64,000 nucleotides of DNA from contig NZ_JQNQ01000001.1 in assembly GCF_000745315.1 (NCBI RefSeq), forward strand, positions 2,294,001 through 2,358,000. Direction: 5' to 3'. This DNA is from Salegentibacter sp. Hel_I_6 (GTDB lineage: Bacteria; Bacteroidota; Bacteroidia; Flavobacteriales; Flavobacteriaceae). The position numbers were made by a program, and so were the translations under genes. The notes under the pieces were generated by a model. It ran no database searches. It was not told where the DNA came from and saw only the letters and a program-made list of their open reading frames with translations. Numbering within the stretch: the first letter of the stretch is position 1; the number at the start of each line of letters is the position of its first letter. This document shows positions 34,222 to 43,375 of this stretch, piece by piece.

Positions 34222-35456
34222 GAAAATTTAGTTTCCTACTAGTAATGTTATTGGCTTTTACAGCCTGTGAAGATGATGCGAAAGAAACCGCTCTTAATGA
34301 AGATAAGGTAGAAAAAAAAGCGCCTAAACCTGTAAAAAAAGAGTTCGGTTTTATTCTTGACGAATATGAAGTTGTAGATGGTACGGTAGAATCTGGAGAT
34401 AGTTTTGGCTATATCCTGGACCAGCACGGTGTAGATAGAGGCAAAATTTATCAGATCTCAGAAAAAGTAAAAGATACCTTTAATCCTGCCAGAATAACTG
34501 CCGGGAAGAAATATAAAATTCTAAAAGCCAAAGATTCAGCCAATACTCCACAATTTTTTATCTATCAAAACGATAAAATTAATTATACTGTTCTGGGAAT
34601 TGGAGATAGTATTAGTGTAGACCGAAAAAGAAAACCGGTAAGTATAAAAAGGAGAGAGGTTTCTGGGGTAGTTAGTTCTTCCTTATCAGAAGCTATGCTC
34701 GCGCAGGGTCTTAGTAATCTTTTGGTTTACGAACTTTCTGATATTTACCAATGGAGTATAGACTTTTTTAAACTTCAAAAGGGAGATCAGTTTAAAATGA
34801 TCTACTCTGAAAAATATATAGATGATACCATTTTTGCCGGAATTGAAAATGTAGAAGCTGCTGTCTTTAAACACGGGGATCGGCCTTATTACGCTTTTGA
34901 ATATTTAACTGATTCCTTAACCGGACAACCCAGTTTTTACGATGAGGAAGCTAAAGCATTACAAAGCTTTTTTCTGAAAGCTCCGCTAAATTATAGCAGA
35001 ATTTCTTCAAGATATACCAAACGAAGGTTCCATCCTGTACAAAAGCGTTGGAAAGCCCACCTGGGTACAGATTATGCTGCATCCCACGGTACTCCAATTG
35101 TGAGCACGGCAGACGGGACAGTGATCGCATCAACTTATACTTCAGCCAATGGGAACTATGTGAAGGTAAGGCACAACGATAAATACACTACCCAATATTT
35201 ACATATGAGTAAAAGAAATGTGAGAAACGGGCAAAGGGTAAAGCAGGGCGATGTGATTGGCTATGTAGGCAGTACAGGATTGGCAACTGGGCCTCACGTT
35301 TGTTATCGTTTCTGGGTTCACGGGAAACAGGTAGATCCTTATCGCCAAAATTTACCAACAGCAAAACATATTGAACCAGAACATAAGGAGAAATATTTTG
35401 CAGCTATAGAAGATCTAAAAGTTTCGCTGGATAAAATTCCTTATAAGGAGTTTTAA
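34218..35456 (+). CDS. M23-family peptidoglycan metallopeptidase, lipoprotein, with HxC active-site variant
   Basis: A 412-residue LytM-type endopeptidase. The start is TTG (overlapping the preceding TGA), followed by a lipoprotein signal with lipobox LLAFTAC. The middle is an OapA/LysM-like region. The catalytic domain shows HLGTDYAASHGTPIVSTADGTV (H about 281, D about 285) and, where GPHLHYE is usual, TGPHVCYRFWVHGKQVDP. The second histidine of the HxH zinc motif is thus a cysteine (about 362). Cys can bind zinc, so activity remains possible. I believe the variant recurs in Bacteroidota. Likely cleaves peptide cross-links of the cell wall. Confidence 0.85.
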   Translation: MRKFSFLLVMLLAFTACEDDAKETALNEDKVEKKAPKPVKKEFGFILDEYEVVDGTVESGDSFGYILDQHGVDRGKIYQISEKVKDTFNPARITAGKKYKILKAKDSANTPQFFIYQNDKINYTVLGIGDSISVDRKRKPVSIKRREVSGVVSSSLSEAMLAQGLSNLLVYELSDIYQWSIDFFKLQKGDQFKMIYSEKYIDDTIFAGIENVEAAVFKHGDRPYYAFEYLTDSLTGQPSFYDEEAKALQSFFLKAPLNYSRISSRYTKRRFHPVQKRWKAHLGTDYAASHGTPIVSTADGTVIASTYTSANGNYVKVRHNDKYTTQYLHMSKRNVRNGQRVKQGDVIGYVGSTGLATGPHVCYRFWVHGKQVDPYRQNLPTAKHIEPEHKEKYFAAIEDLKVSLDKIPYKEF

Positions 35457-35620
35457 AGAAATCATCTATTGTTTGGTTAAATATTTTTAGCTATCCCGAA
35501 TTCATACGGGAAGATTTTAAAATTCCAGATAATTAATTAAAGTAGTGCATTCAAATCTTGAATTATCAGGAAAATAAAGAATTTTAAGTTTAGGCCAAAG
35601 CCAGAAAAAGATATAATTTA

Positions 35621-37252
35621 ATGAAGAATATAAATCCAACTCATACGACAGCCTGGAAAAAATTAGAAAAGCATTTTAATGAAATCCAAGAGCAGCAATT
35701 AAAAGAGCAATTTAAAAAAGATCCTGAAAGAGCTTCAAAATTCACTATTGCCTGGGAGGATTTTTATCTGGATTACAGCAAAAACCGTATTACTACTGAA
35801 ACTCGAGATCTGCTTTTAGAGTTAGCTCAGGAATGTGATCTCCAATCGGCTATTACTGCCTATTTTAAAGGTGACGCAATTAATAAAACTGAAAATCGTG
35901 CTGTACTTCACACTGCGTTAAGAGCACCAGCTGATGCTAAAATAAATTATGAAGGTGAGAATGTAGTACCGGAAGTACAGGAGGTAAAAGAAAAAATTAG
36001 AAAATTTTCGGAAAAGATAATAAGTGGTGAGAAGAAGGGATATACCGGCAAGGCCTTTACCGATGTGGTGAATATTGGAATTGGAGGCTCAGACCTTGGT
36101 CCTGTGATGGTGACAGAATCACTGCAGTATTATCAAAACCATTTAAAAGTTCATTACGTTTCTAATGTAGATGGTGATCACGTTAATGAAACTATAAAAA
36201 CATTGAATCCGGAAACAACTTTATTTCTGGTTGTTTCAAAAACCTTCACCACGCAAGAAACCCTTTCTAATGCAACAACATTAAGAAATTGGTTTAGAAA
36301 AACAGCACCACGAGAAGCCGTTGCAGAACATTTTGCGGCAGTTTCCAGCAACTTAAAGAATGTTGAAGAATTTGGTATAGCCATAGAAAATGTATTTCCA
36401 ATGTGGGATTGGGTTGGTGGCCGTTTTTCTCTTTGGAGTGCAGTTGGTCTTTCAGTAAGTCTCGCGGTTGGTTATAACAATTTTGAAGCTTTGTTGACCG
36501 GAGCCCAAAAAATGGACGAACACTTTAAAACTTCAGATTTTAAAGAAAATATTCCAGTACAACTCGCCTTGTTAAGTATTTGGTACAATAATTTTTATAA
36601 AGCCGAAAGTGAAGCGGTAATTCCTTATACGCAATATTTGCATAGGCTTCCCGCTTATTTGCAACAGGCGATTATGGAGAGTAATGGTAAAAGCGTAGAT
36701 AGAAACGGGGAGAAAGTAAACTACCAAACCGGAACCCTTATTTGGGGAGAGCCGGGAACCAATTCTCAGCACGCGTTCTTTCAGCTAATTCACCAGGGAA
36801 CAAAATTAATTCCTGCCGATTTTATTGGTTTTAAAAAATCACTACACCAGGACGAAGATCATCATAATAAATTGATGGCTAATTTCTTTGCGCAAACCGA
36901 AGCCTTACTTCAGGGTAAATCTAAAGCTGAAGTTCAGCAGGAACTTGAAGCTCAGGGATTATCTAAAGAAGCGGTTGAAAAATTACTTCCTTTTAAGATA
37001 TTTGAAGGAAATAAACCTACAAATACTTTACTCATAGACAAACTGAGCCCGGAAAGTTTAGGTAAAGTTATAGCCATGTATGAGCATAAAATTTTTGTAC
37101 AGGGTGTTATCTGGAATATCTTTAGTTATGACCAGTGGGGCGTAGAATTAGGAAAGCAGCTTGCGAGTAAAATTCTTAATGAAATCGAAAATAAAGCGGT
37201 GGATAATCACGATTCTTCTACTAAAAACTTGTTAAAATTCTTTTTAAAATAA
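35621..37252 (+). CDS. pgi: Glucose-6-phosphate isomerase
   Basis: Interconverts glucose-6-phosphate and fructose-6-phosphate. The 543 residues carry the family signatures: NIGIGGSDLGPVMVTESL, VVSKTFTTQETLSNA, WVGGRFSLWSAVGLS, ESNGKSVDRNGE, GEPGTNSQHAFFQLIHQG and FSYDQWGVELGKQLA, which include the catalytic Glu, His and Lys positions. Length matches bacterial and eukaryotic long PGIs. A single-gene unit with 160-190-base spacers on both sides. Confidence 0.97.
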   Translation: MKNINPTHTTAWKKLEKHFNEIQEQQLKEQFKKDPERASKFTIAWEDFYLDYSKNRITTETRDLLLELAQECDLQSAITAYFKGDAINKTENRAVLHTALRAPADAKINYEGENVVPEVQEVKEKIRKFSEKIISGEKKGYTGKAFTDVVNIGIGGSDLGPVMVTESLQYYQNHLKVHYVSNVDGDHVNETIKTLNPETTLFLVVSKTFTTQETLSNATTLRNWFRKTAPREAVAEHFAAVSSNLKNVEEFGIAIENVFPMWDWVGGRFSLWSAVGLSVSLAVGYNNFEALLTGAQKMDEHFKTSDFKENIPVQLALLSIWYNNFYKAESEAVIPYTQYLHRLPAYLQQAIMESNGKSVDRNGEKVNYQTGTLIWGEPGTNSQHAFFQLIHQGTKLIPADFIGFKKSLHQDEDHHNKLMANFFAQTEALLQGKSKAEVQQELEAQGLSKEAVEKLLPFKIFEGNKPTNTLLIDKLSPESLGKVIAMYEHKIFVQGVIWNIFSYDQWGVELGKQLASKILNEIENKAVDNHDSSTKNLLKFFLK

Positions 37253-37323
37253 TAATAAGCCTTTTGTTAACAACCTATGAAAATCAATAGTACTCATAGA
37301 ATCAGATAATTGAAAATTTGTTT

Positions 37324-37331
37324 TAGTTTTG
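37324..37331 (+). promoter_or_regulatory. Candidate -7 element of the Oar-like receptor gene
   Basis: TAGTTTTG fits TAnnTTTG and lies 112 bases before the ATG at 37444, leaving a leader of about 105 bases. No good -33 TTG is visible. Confidence 0.4.
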
Positions 37332-37443
37332 CGGCGAAAAAGATGTTAAAGTTAAATTTCTTAACATTCCGATAAACTAGGGTTTGTAGGATTTAGCTTC
37401 ATTTGCATCGAATTTAAACTCAAAAACAAACAAATTAAAAGAA

Positions 37444-40400
37444 ATGAGGAAATTACTAGCATTAGCGTTGTTTTTAACATCAGCTACAATTTTTGCTCAG
37501 GGGGTAACAACATCTTCCCTAAACGGGAGGGTTTTGGACAATAATAATGCACCCCTACCTGGCGCCAATGTTATTGCGGTTCACGAACCTTCCGGTACCC
37601 AGTACGGAGCAATGACAGATTTTGAAGGTTATTATCGTATATCAAATATGCGTGTTGGAGGTCCTTACACAGTTACAATTTCATTTGTTGGATTTGAAAA
37701 TTATGTAGCTAATAACTTAAATTTACAATTGGGTGATTCTAGAAGAATTAATGCTTCTCTAAATGAGTCTTCTAATGAATTGCAGGAAGTAGTTATTACT
37801 GGTAGTCAAAATAGTGTTTTTGATTCTGGAAAAACAGGTGCTGAGACTAAAGTGACTCAAAAACAAGTTAATACATTGCCTTCTATTTCGAGAAATATTG
37901 CAGATTTTGCCAGGTTAACCCCTCAAGCACAGGTTACCGGTGATGATGTAATTTCTATAAGTGGGCAAAATAATCGCTACAATGCAATTTTTATTGATGG
38001 AGCTGTTAATAACGATGTATTTGGATTAGCTGGTAGTGGAACAAATGGAGGACAAACAGGCGTAAGTCCGATTTCATTAGATGCAATTGAATCTTTTCAA
38101 ATTAACGTAGCTCCTTTTGATGTAAGACAATCTGGTTTTGCAGGGGGTAGTATTAACGCGATTACCAAATCGGGTACCAATAATTTCGAAGGCTCGGTTT
38201 ATAGCTTTTTAAGAAATGAAAAGCTTGCTGGTAAAACACCTGTTGGGTTAGTAGGAGAGGATGGAGTACGTGAAAGACTAGATGAGTTTTCAGCTGTAAC
38301 TACTGGTGTAAGAATAGGTGGGCCAATTATTGAAGATAAATTATTTTTCTTTGTTAACTATGAAAGACAGGATAATGAAACTCCTCAACCTTTCGATTTT
38401 GTTAACTATAGAGGAGATGCTTCTCAGGCAGATATAGAGGGATTATCAAATTTTTTAGCTAATGAGTACGGTTACGAACCAGGTGCATTTTTAAATACAG
38501 CTTCATCCTTGGTTAGTGATAAATTAATCGGAAAAATTGACTGGAACATTAATGAGAGTAATAAGCTATCTTTTAAGCATAGTTATGTTAAAGCGGTTCA
38601 ACTTCAAGCAAGAGGCTCAACACCGAGCAACATTAACTTTTTTAACGGTGCAGTAAACTTTGAATCTGTTACTAATTCTACAGCCCTGGAATTAAGTTCA
38701 CAAATCGGTGATAATATGGCTAATAATTTTGTTTTAGGTTGGACAACTGTAAACGATAATAGAGATCCGCAAGGAGGTAATTTCCCAAGTGTGGAGATTA
38801 TTGACGGCCAGGGAAGTATTAATTTTGGTTCTGAGGCTTTTTCTACCGCTAATGCATTAGATCAAAGCAATCTAACTTTAACCGATAACTTTGATATTTA
38901 TGCAGGAAAACATAATATAACCATCGGTACCAATAATGAATTTTCTTCTTCAAGAAATGTTTTCTTTAGACAAAACTTTGGAGATTACAGGTTTAATAAT
39001 TTGAATGACTTTTTAGTAGGAAATAGAGCAAATCGTTATCGTCACGGATACTCTTTGATCGGTGGATCAGGCGATGATTCGGAAGGAGCTGCTGAGTTTG
39101 ATATTTTTCAGTTTGGATTATATGTTCAAGATGTTTACAATGCAACTGAAAATTTGAAACTTACATTAGGAGCGAGAATCGACGTCCCTTTTTGGGGTGA
39201 TGGCCTAGTAAATGAAGATTTTAATAACAGAACAATACCTCTTCTAGAGGCTCAAGGTCGTGATTTAAGAGGAGCAAGAGTAGGTGAGGGAATTGATGCA
39301 AACATCCACTTCGCCCCTCGCTTTGGGTTTAACTGGGATGTTAATGGAGACCGCACAACTCAGGTGCGAGGTGGTACAGGAGTCTTCACCTCTAGATTGC
39401 CGTTAGTTTGGCCTGGTGGAGCATATAATAATAATGGCTTAACTGCAGGATACGTATTCAGAACAGGAGATGGTGTACCTGATTTTGAGCCAAACCCAAA
39501 CAATCAGCTACAAGATCCACCGCAAGGGTCCGGTCAGGTAGGTGGTGAAATCAATTTATTTGAGAAAGATTTTAAATTACCTCAGGTTTGGAAAACTAAT
39601 ATTGCGGTAGACCAAAGATTGCCTGGAAACTGGACAATTTCTGCAGATTTTATCTATAATGATGATCTTAATGCTGTTGCATACGAGAATATTAATCTTG
39701 AAAGTCCAGAATTTACTACCACGGGAGCAGGTTCTCGTTTTCATTACGCAGGCGATAGAATCGATGATACTTATGACGCTGTATATATGGGTTATAATGT
39801 AAAAGAAGGACACTCTTATAACGCTGTCGCTACATTGGCTAAAAACTTTTATAGTTCATTTATAGATGTAACCGGCCAAGTCTCTTATTCTTATGGAGAA
39901 TCCAGTGTATTATTTGATGCAACCTCTTCTCAGAACAGTTCACAATGGAGATTCCAGGAGTCTATTAATGGTTCTAATAATCTTTCGCTTTCTAGATCTG
40001 ATTTTGCACCAGGACATCGTGTAATTGCGAATTCCACCATAGAATTAAAATGGACAGAAAACTTAAATACTAGAATTGGTTTATTTTATGAAGGTAGACA
40101 GGGTGATCCTTTCAGTTATACAGTTTTCGGTGATCGCTTGATCAATGATACGGGTAATAATACCGGTGCATTGCCTTATATACCTTCTAATGAAGCAGAG
40201 GCTCACTTAATTGATAGTGATGATTTAACTGCATCACAACAATGGGCCTTGATGGATGCTTTTATAGAAGGGGATGAGTATTTAAGTACTAGAAGAGGAC
40301 AGTTCGCAGAACGAAATGGTGCAAGAACTGAGTGGTCACATATTATCGACCTTAAATTTGCTCAGGAATTTGCTATTAAAATTAAGGAAACAACTCATAG

Positions 40401-40638
40401 ATTTGAATTTTCTGCTGATATCTTCAACTTTACAAATTTCTTGAATAAAGAATGGGGTGTAAGGCGATTTACAGGAACACAGAGATTTACGAACTTTGAA
40501 GGTTTTGCTGAAGATGGAACAACTCCACAATTTACCTTTGATGATAATACGGGCGTTACTCGAAATCAGATTGACGATTCTGGATTACAGTCATCAAGAT
40601 GGCAAATGCAGGTTGGTTTGAGATATTCTTTTAACTAA
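37444..40638 (+). CDS. Large Oar/OmpA-like TonB-dependent receptor
   Basis: A 1064-residue outer-membrane receptor with signal peptide KLLALALFLTSATIFAQ and a carboxypeptidase-regulatory-like domain (LNGRVLDNNNAPLPGANVIAV..GYYRISNMRVGGPYTVTISFVGF), then a plug (AGGSINAITKSGTNNFEGS) and a long barrel ending LRYSFN. The pattern fits Oar-type TonB receptors of Bacteroidota, which are usually abundant and have unknown or protein/peptide substrates. It stands as a single gene with its own promoter and a strong terminator. The convergent gene downstream encodes TonB, which may energise it. Confidence 0.88.
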   Translation: MRKLLALALFLTSATIFAQGVTTSSLNGRVLDNNNAPLPGANVIAVHEPSGTQYGAMTDFEGYYRISNMRVGGPYTVTISFVGFENYVANNLNLQLGDSRRINASLNESSNELQEVVITGSQNSVFDSGKTGAETKVTQKQVNTLPSISRNIADFARLTPQAQVTGDDVISISGQNNRYNAIFIDGAVNNDVFGLAGSGTNGGQTGVSPISLDAIESFQINVAPFDVRQSGFAGGSINAITKSGTNNFEGSVYSFLRNEKLAGKTPVGLVGEDGVRERLDEFSAVTTGVRIGGPIIEDKLFFFVNYERQDNETPQPFDFVNYRGDASQADIEGLSNFLANEYGYEPGAFLNTASSLVSDKLIGKIDWNINESNKLSFKHSYVKAVQLQARGSTPSNINFFNGAVNFESVTNSTALELSSQIGDNMANNFVLGWTTVNDNRDPQGGNFPSVEIIDGQGSINFGSEAFSTANALDQSNLTLTDNFDIYAGKHNITIGTNNEFSSSRNVFFRQNFGDYRFNNLNDFLVGNRANRYRHGYSLIGGSGDDSEGAAEFDIFQFGLYVQDVYNATENLKLTLGARIDVPFWGDGLVNEDFNNRTIPLLEAQGRDLRGARVGEGIDANIHFAPRFGFNWDVNGDRTTQVRGGTGVFTSRLPLVWPGGAYNNNGLTAGYVFRTGDGVPDFEPNPNNQLQDPPQGSGQVGGEINLFEKDFKLPQVWKTNIAVDQRLPGNWTISADFIYNDDLNAVAYENINLESPEFTTTGAGSRFHYAGDRIDDTYDAVYMGYNVKEGHSYNAVATLAKNFYSSFIDVTGQVSYSYGESSVLFDATSSQNSSQWRFQESINGSNNLSLSRSDFAPGHRVIANSTIELKWTENLNTRIGLFYEGRQGDPFSYTVFGDRLINDTGNNTGALPYIPSNEAEAHLIDSDDLTASQQWALMDAFIEGDEYLSTRRGQFAERNGARTEWSHIIDLKFAQEFAIKIKETTHRFEFSADIFNFTNFLNKEWGVRRFTGTQRFTNFEGFAEDGTTPQFTFDDNTGVTRNQIDDSGLQSSRWQMQVGLRYSFN

Positions 40639-40660
40639 GCTCAAGGTTTTAGATTATATG

Positions 40661-40689
40661 AAAACCACCCCAAATCGGGGTGGTTTTTT
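40661..40689. terminator. Bidirectional terminator between the Oar-like receptor and tonB
   Basis: AAAACCACCCC (40661-40671) pairs with GGGGTGGTTTT (40677 onwards) around a five-base loop, with T runs on both strands. It serves both convergent genes. Confidence 0.85.
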
Positions 40690-40713
40690 GTTTTTGTATA
40701 ATTTGAAATTTTT

Positions 40714-41430
40714 TTATTCCTGAACCTGGAAAATTATAGGTAAGGCATAATTTACCTTTACCGGCTTTCCACGTTGTTTTCCCGGTTGCATTTTTGGTAG
40801 AGCTTCAATAAGTTTTTTGGCTTCTTCTTCTAATTTTGGATGCGGAGTGCGAGCCTGGATGTTTACGATATTTCCATTGGTGTCAATTTGAAAGAGGATA
40901 TTAATACGGTTTACTCCAGTGAGCCCCAATTCGCTTCCCAGTTCTTTGTTGAAATTCTTGTTTACATAGCTGGTAATTTTCTCGCTCATACAGGTTTTTC
41001 TTTCAGTATTATCTTTCAGATTTTCACAGCCCGGGAATATTGGTACATCTTCAATTAAAGTAAAAGGTACGGTTTCTGGATCTTCATTGGGTGTAGGCTC
41101 TATGATATCTTCTGGCTCAACAATATCTTCCAGACTTATTTCAGTCGGCTCAATTTCGTCTTCTTTAACTTGAGAATCATCTTTAATAACATCTATCACA
41201 TCGGGAATTACCGGTGGTGCTGGAGGTGGAGTCCTGACTAATTCGGTAATTGGGACAACTTCATCCTCCATAGCATCTAAATAAACCTGCTCCCTGGTAT
41301 ATTCTTCCCTGTCATAGGTTTTCCACTCTATCATTAATAGACTGACTAATAAAGCGAGGATAAGTCCTATTGATAAAAACAGGTTTGATTTTTTTCGAAG
41401 ATCGGCTTTGGCATTTTTCTTAGGTTTCAT
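40714..41430 (-). CDS. Energy transducer TonB
   Basis: A 238-residue TonB-type protein that passes proton-motive force from ExbBD to outer-membrane receptors. One N-terminal transmembrane helix (NLFLSIGLILALLVSLLMI, about 16-35) is followed by an acidic, proline-rich periplasmic spacer (PPPAPPVIPDVIDV; PTEISLEDIVEPEDIIEPTP) and the TonB C-terminal domain (GLTGVNRINILFQIDTNGNIVNIQARTPHPKLEEEAKKLIEALPKMQPG). The IFPGCENL..CMSEKI segment is a feature of Bacteroidota TonB proteins. No exbB/exbD are adjacent. Confidence 0.9.
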   Translation of the reverse strand: MKPKKNAKADLRKKSNLFLSIGLILALLVSLLMIEWKTYDREEYTREQVYLDAMEDEVVPITELVRTPPPAPPVIPDVIDVIKDDSQVKEDEIEPTEISLEDIVEPEDIIEPTPNEDPETVPFTLIEDVPIFPGCENLKDNTERKTCMSEKITSYVNKNFNKELGSELGLTGVNRINILFQIDTNGNIVNIQARTPHPKLEEEAKKLIEALPKMQPGKQRGKPVKVNYALPIIFQVQE

Positions 41431-41602
41431 AAGAGATTAGATTTAATAGTTAGTAATTAAATAAGAAACTTAATAGAATGGCTGGTATTTTGAATTACTA
41501 TCAATTAAAATGCCAAAAAATAATATAATATTTATCACAATCCCTGTTAAGGTGTAAAAAGTAAACTTAAGGTGTGTTTCTAAACTAAGAAGTATAATCA
41601 AG

Positions 41603-41631
41603 TTGCTTTTTTATAGAAAATCCTATCTTTA
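41603..41631 (+). promoter_or_regulatory. Candidate promoter of the small membrane-protein gene
   Basis: TTG at 41603-41605 and TATCTTTA at 41624-41631 match the -33/-7 pattern with an 18-base spacer; only the last base of the -7 box deviates. The ATG follows 17 bases later. Confidence 0.45.
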
Positions 41632-41648
41632 CTAAAAATTTTACTTCT

Positions 41649-42086
41649 ATGTATGCAACCGTTCAATTTATACACTCTTACTGGGCGTATTTAGTACTTA
41701 TTGTTTTGTTTGTAGCCTCAATAAATGCCATTATTGGTTTTGCTTCTAATAAAGAATATGCAGCCACTAATTTTAGGATCGCGCTTTTTACGCTTATCAC
41801 TTCCCATATTCAGCTTTTAATAGGAATTGTTTTATACTTTGTATCTCCTTATTTCTCGGTTCTTTTGGAAGAAGGAATGGGCAAAGTAATGCCAGATCCA
41901 ACGCTTAGACTTTACCTTATAGAGCATCCACTAATTATGATTATCGCTGTTACATTAATTACCATAGGATACTCTAAACATAAGAGTAAACTAACTTCTA
42001 AGCCAAAGTTCAAAATACTTGCTATATTTTATACTATCGCATTGATTTTAATGCTTAGCCGTATTCCCTGGAGTGCCTGGTTTTAG
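41649..42086 (+). CDS. Four-helix membrane protein (cytochrome-b-like family of flavobacteria)
   Basis: A 145-residue inner-membrane protein with four hydrophobic helices: about 10-30 (YWAYLVLIVLFVASINAIIGF), 45-70, 90-110 and 122-140. Histidines lie near helix ends or inside helices (IHSYW, LITSHIQLL, LIEHPLIM), which fits the label cytochrome B often given to this family, but no haem binding can be shown. Single-gene unit. Function unknown. Confidence 0.6.
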   Translation: MYATVQFIHSYWAYLVLIVLFVASINAIIGFASNKEYAATNFRIALFTLITSHIQLLIGIVLYFVSPYFSVLLEEGMGKVMPDPTLRLYLIEHPLIMIIAVTLITIGYSKHKSKLTSKPKFKILAIFYTIALILMLSRIPWSAWF

Positions 42087-42193
42087 AACGGTTTTCTATC
42101 GCTTTTGATAAATTTTTACGCCTCGATGTTTTCCATCGAAATTAAGCTGGAATTTAATTTTCATACCTCTGGCGTGTCATGAGTTATTGGGTT

Positions 42194-43276
42194 TTACTCC
42201 CCTTCTTCAGGGGAACTGACTTCTTTTATTAAGTAAATATAAACTGGAAAATGGTCGCTGTAACCGCCCTGATAGCCACTGTACCCATAACTCCGAAACG
42301 GATATCCCTTATATTGTCCTTTTTCTGTAATTAGGTATTTTTTATTAAAAATTCCTGCCTTATAAAACTGAAAACTAGTGTAGTCTTTTTTGGTTAAAGC
42401 TCCTGAAATAAATATCTGGTCAAATAAATTCCAGCCGTCTCTATAGGCCAGGGTACCCATTCCCCGTTTTTGCATATTTTCCATGGGATTATACAATTGA
42501 TGTTCGCTCAAACCTTCCTGATCGGCTTTTGTTGCAAGAATTTCTTTGATACTTTTATTGGTAGGATCGTCGTTGAAATCACCCATACTTATAACTCGAG
42601 CAAGTGGTTCCCTTTTAAAAATCGAATCCAGGATTGTTTTATTTAAGTTTGCTGCTTTTTCCCGTTTATAACTGCTAGCTGCTTCACCGCCACTTCGGGA
42701 TGGCCAGTGGTTCACTATAAAATGCATTTTTTCTCCATCAATTGCTCCACTCACCACCAATTGATCCCTGGTATAAACACGCTTATTCGGTTCACTGCTA
42801 TTATAGATTACTAACTCGTGAGAAACAGAGTTTTCCAGTCTGAAAATATCCTTTCTGTAAAGTAGCGCTACATCAATCCCTCGGCGATCTGGAGAGTCAT
42901 AATGCACTATCCCGTAGTTATATTCCTGTAGTATTGGCTCATTTATAAGATCTTCTAATACCTGGCGGTTTTCAATTTCACAAATACCTATAATTTCGGG
43001 AGGCTGCTGCGTTGTTTCTCTGCCAATTTCAGAAATCACCCTTGCCAGTTTCTTTAATTTATCTCGGTATTTTTCAATAGTCCAAACATCGTCTCCTTCC
43101 GGTGTGCGATCATCATCGAAAGTGAATGGATTATTCTCGGTGTCAAATAGATTTTCAACATTATAGAATGCAATGCTTATAATTTTATAGTCCTGTTTTT
43201 CCTGTGAGAAAAGACTTTCAACAGAAAACAAGAATAAAAGACAAAAGCCTAAAAAGGGAAAAACACGGGTAATCAT
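42194..43276 (-). CDS. Secreted endonuclease/exonuclease/phosphatase-family protein
   Basis: A 360-residue exported member of the EEP (DNase I-like) superfamily, with signal peptide FPFLGFCLLFLFSVESLFSQ. Catalytic landmarks: IAFYNVENLFDTENNP, the metal-binding Glu in IIGICEIENRQVLEDL, FIVNHWPSRSGGE, ISMGDFNDDPTNKS and the terminal YSDHFPVYIY with the Asp-His pair. Likely substrates are extracellular DNA/RNA or phosphodiesters. It is divergent from a TonB receptor and DUF5689 lipoprotein by 99 bases, which suggests a shared role in acquiring phosphate or nucleosides from nucleic acids. Confidence 0.82.
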   Translation of the reverse strand: MITRVFPFLGFCLLFLFSVESLFSQEKQDYKIISIAFYNVENLFDTENNPFTFDDDRTPEGDDVWTIEKYRDKLKKLARVISEIGRETTQQPPEIIGICEIENRQVLEDLINEPILQEYNYGIVHYDSPDRRGIDVALLYRKDIFRLENSVSHELVIYNSSEPNKRVYTRDQLVVSGAIDGEKMHFIVNHWPSRSGGEAASSYKREKAANLNKTILDSIFKREPLARVISMGDFNDDPTNKSIKEILATKADQEGLSEHQLYNPMENMQKRGMGTLAYRDGWNLFDQIFISGALTKKDYTSFQFYKAGIFNKKYLITEKGQYKGYPFRSYGYSGYQGGYSDHFPVYIYLIKEVSSPEEGE

Positions 43277-43375
43277 AATCTTACAAAACCTTTAAATTAT
43301 TCACATAAAACACTGATAAATTGCTATTTATGTAATAAATATCTAAACTTATATTGATTATGCAATTAAAAACTA

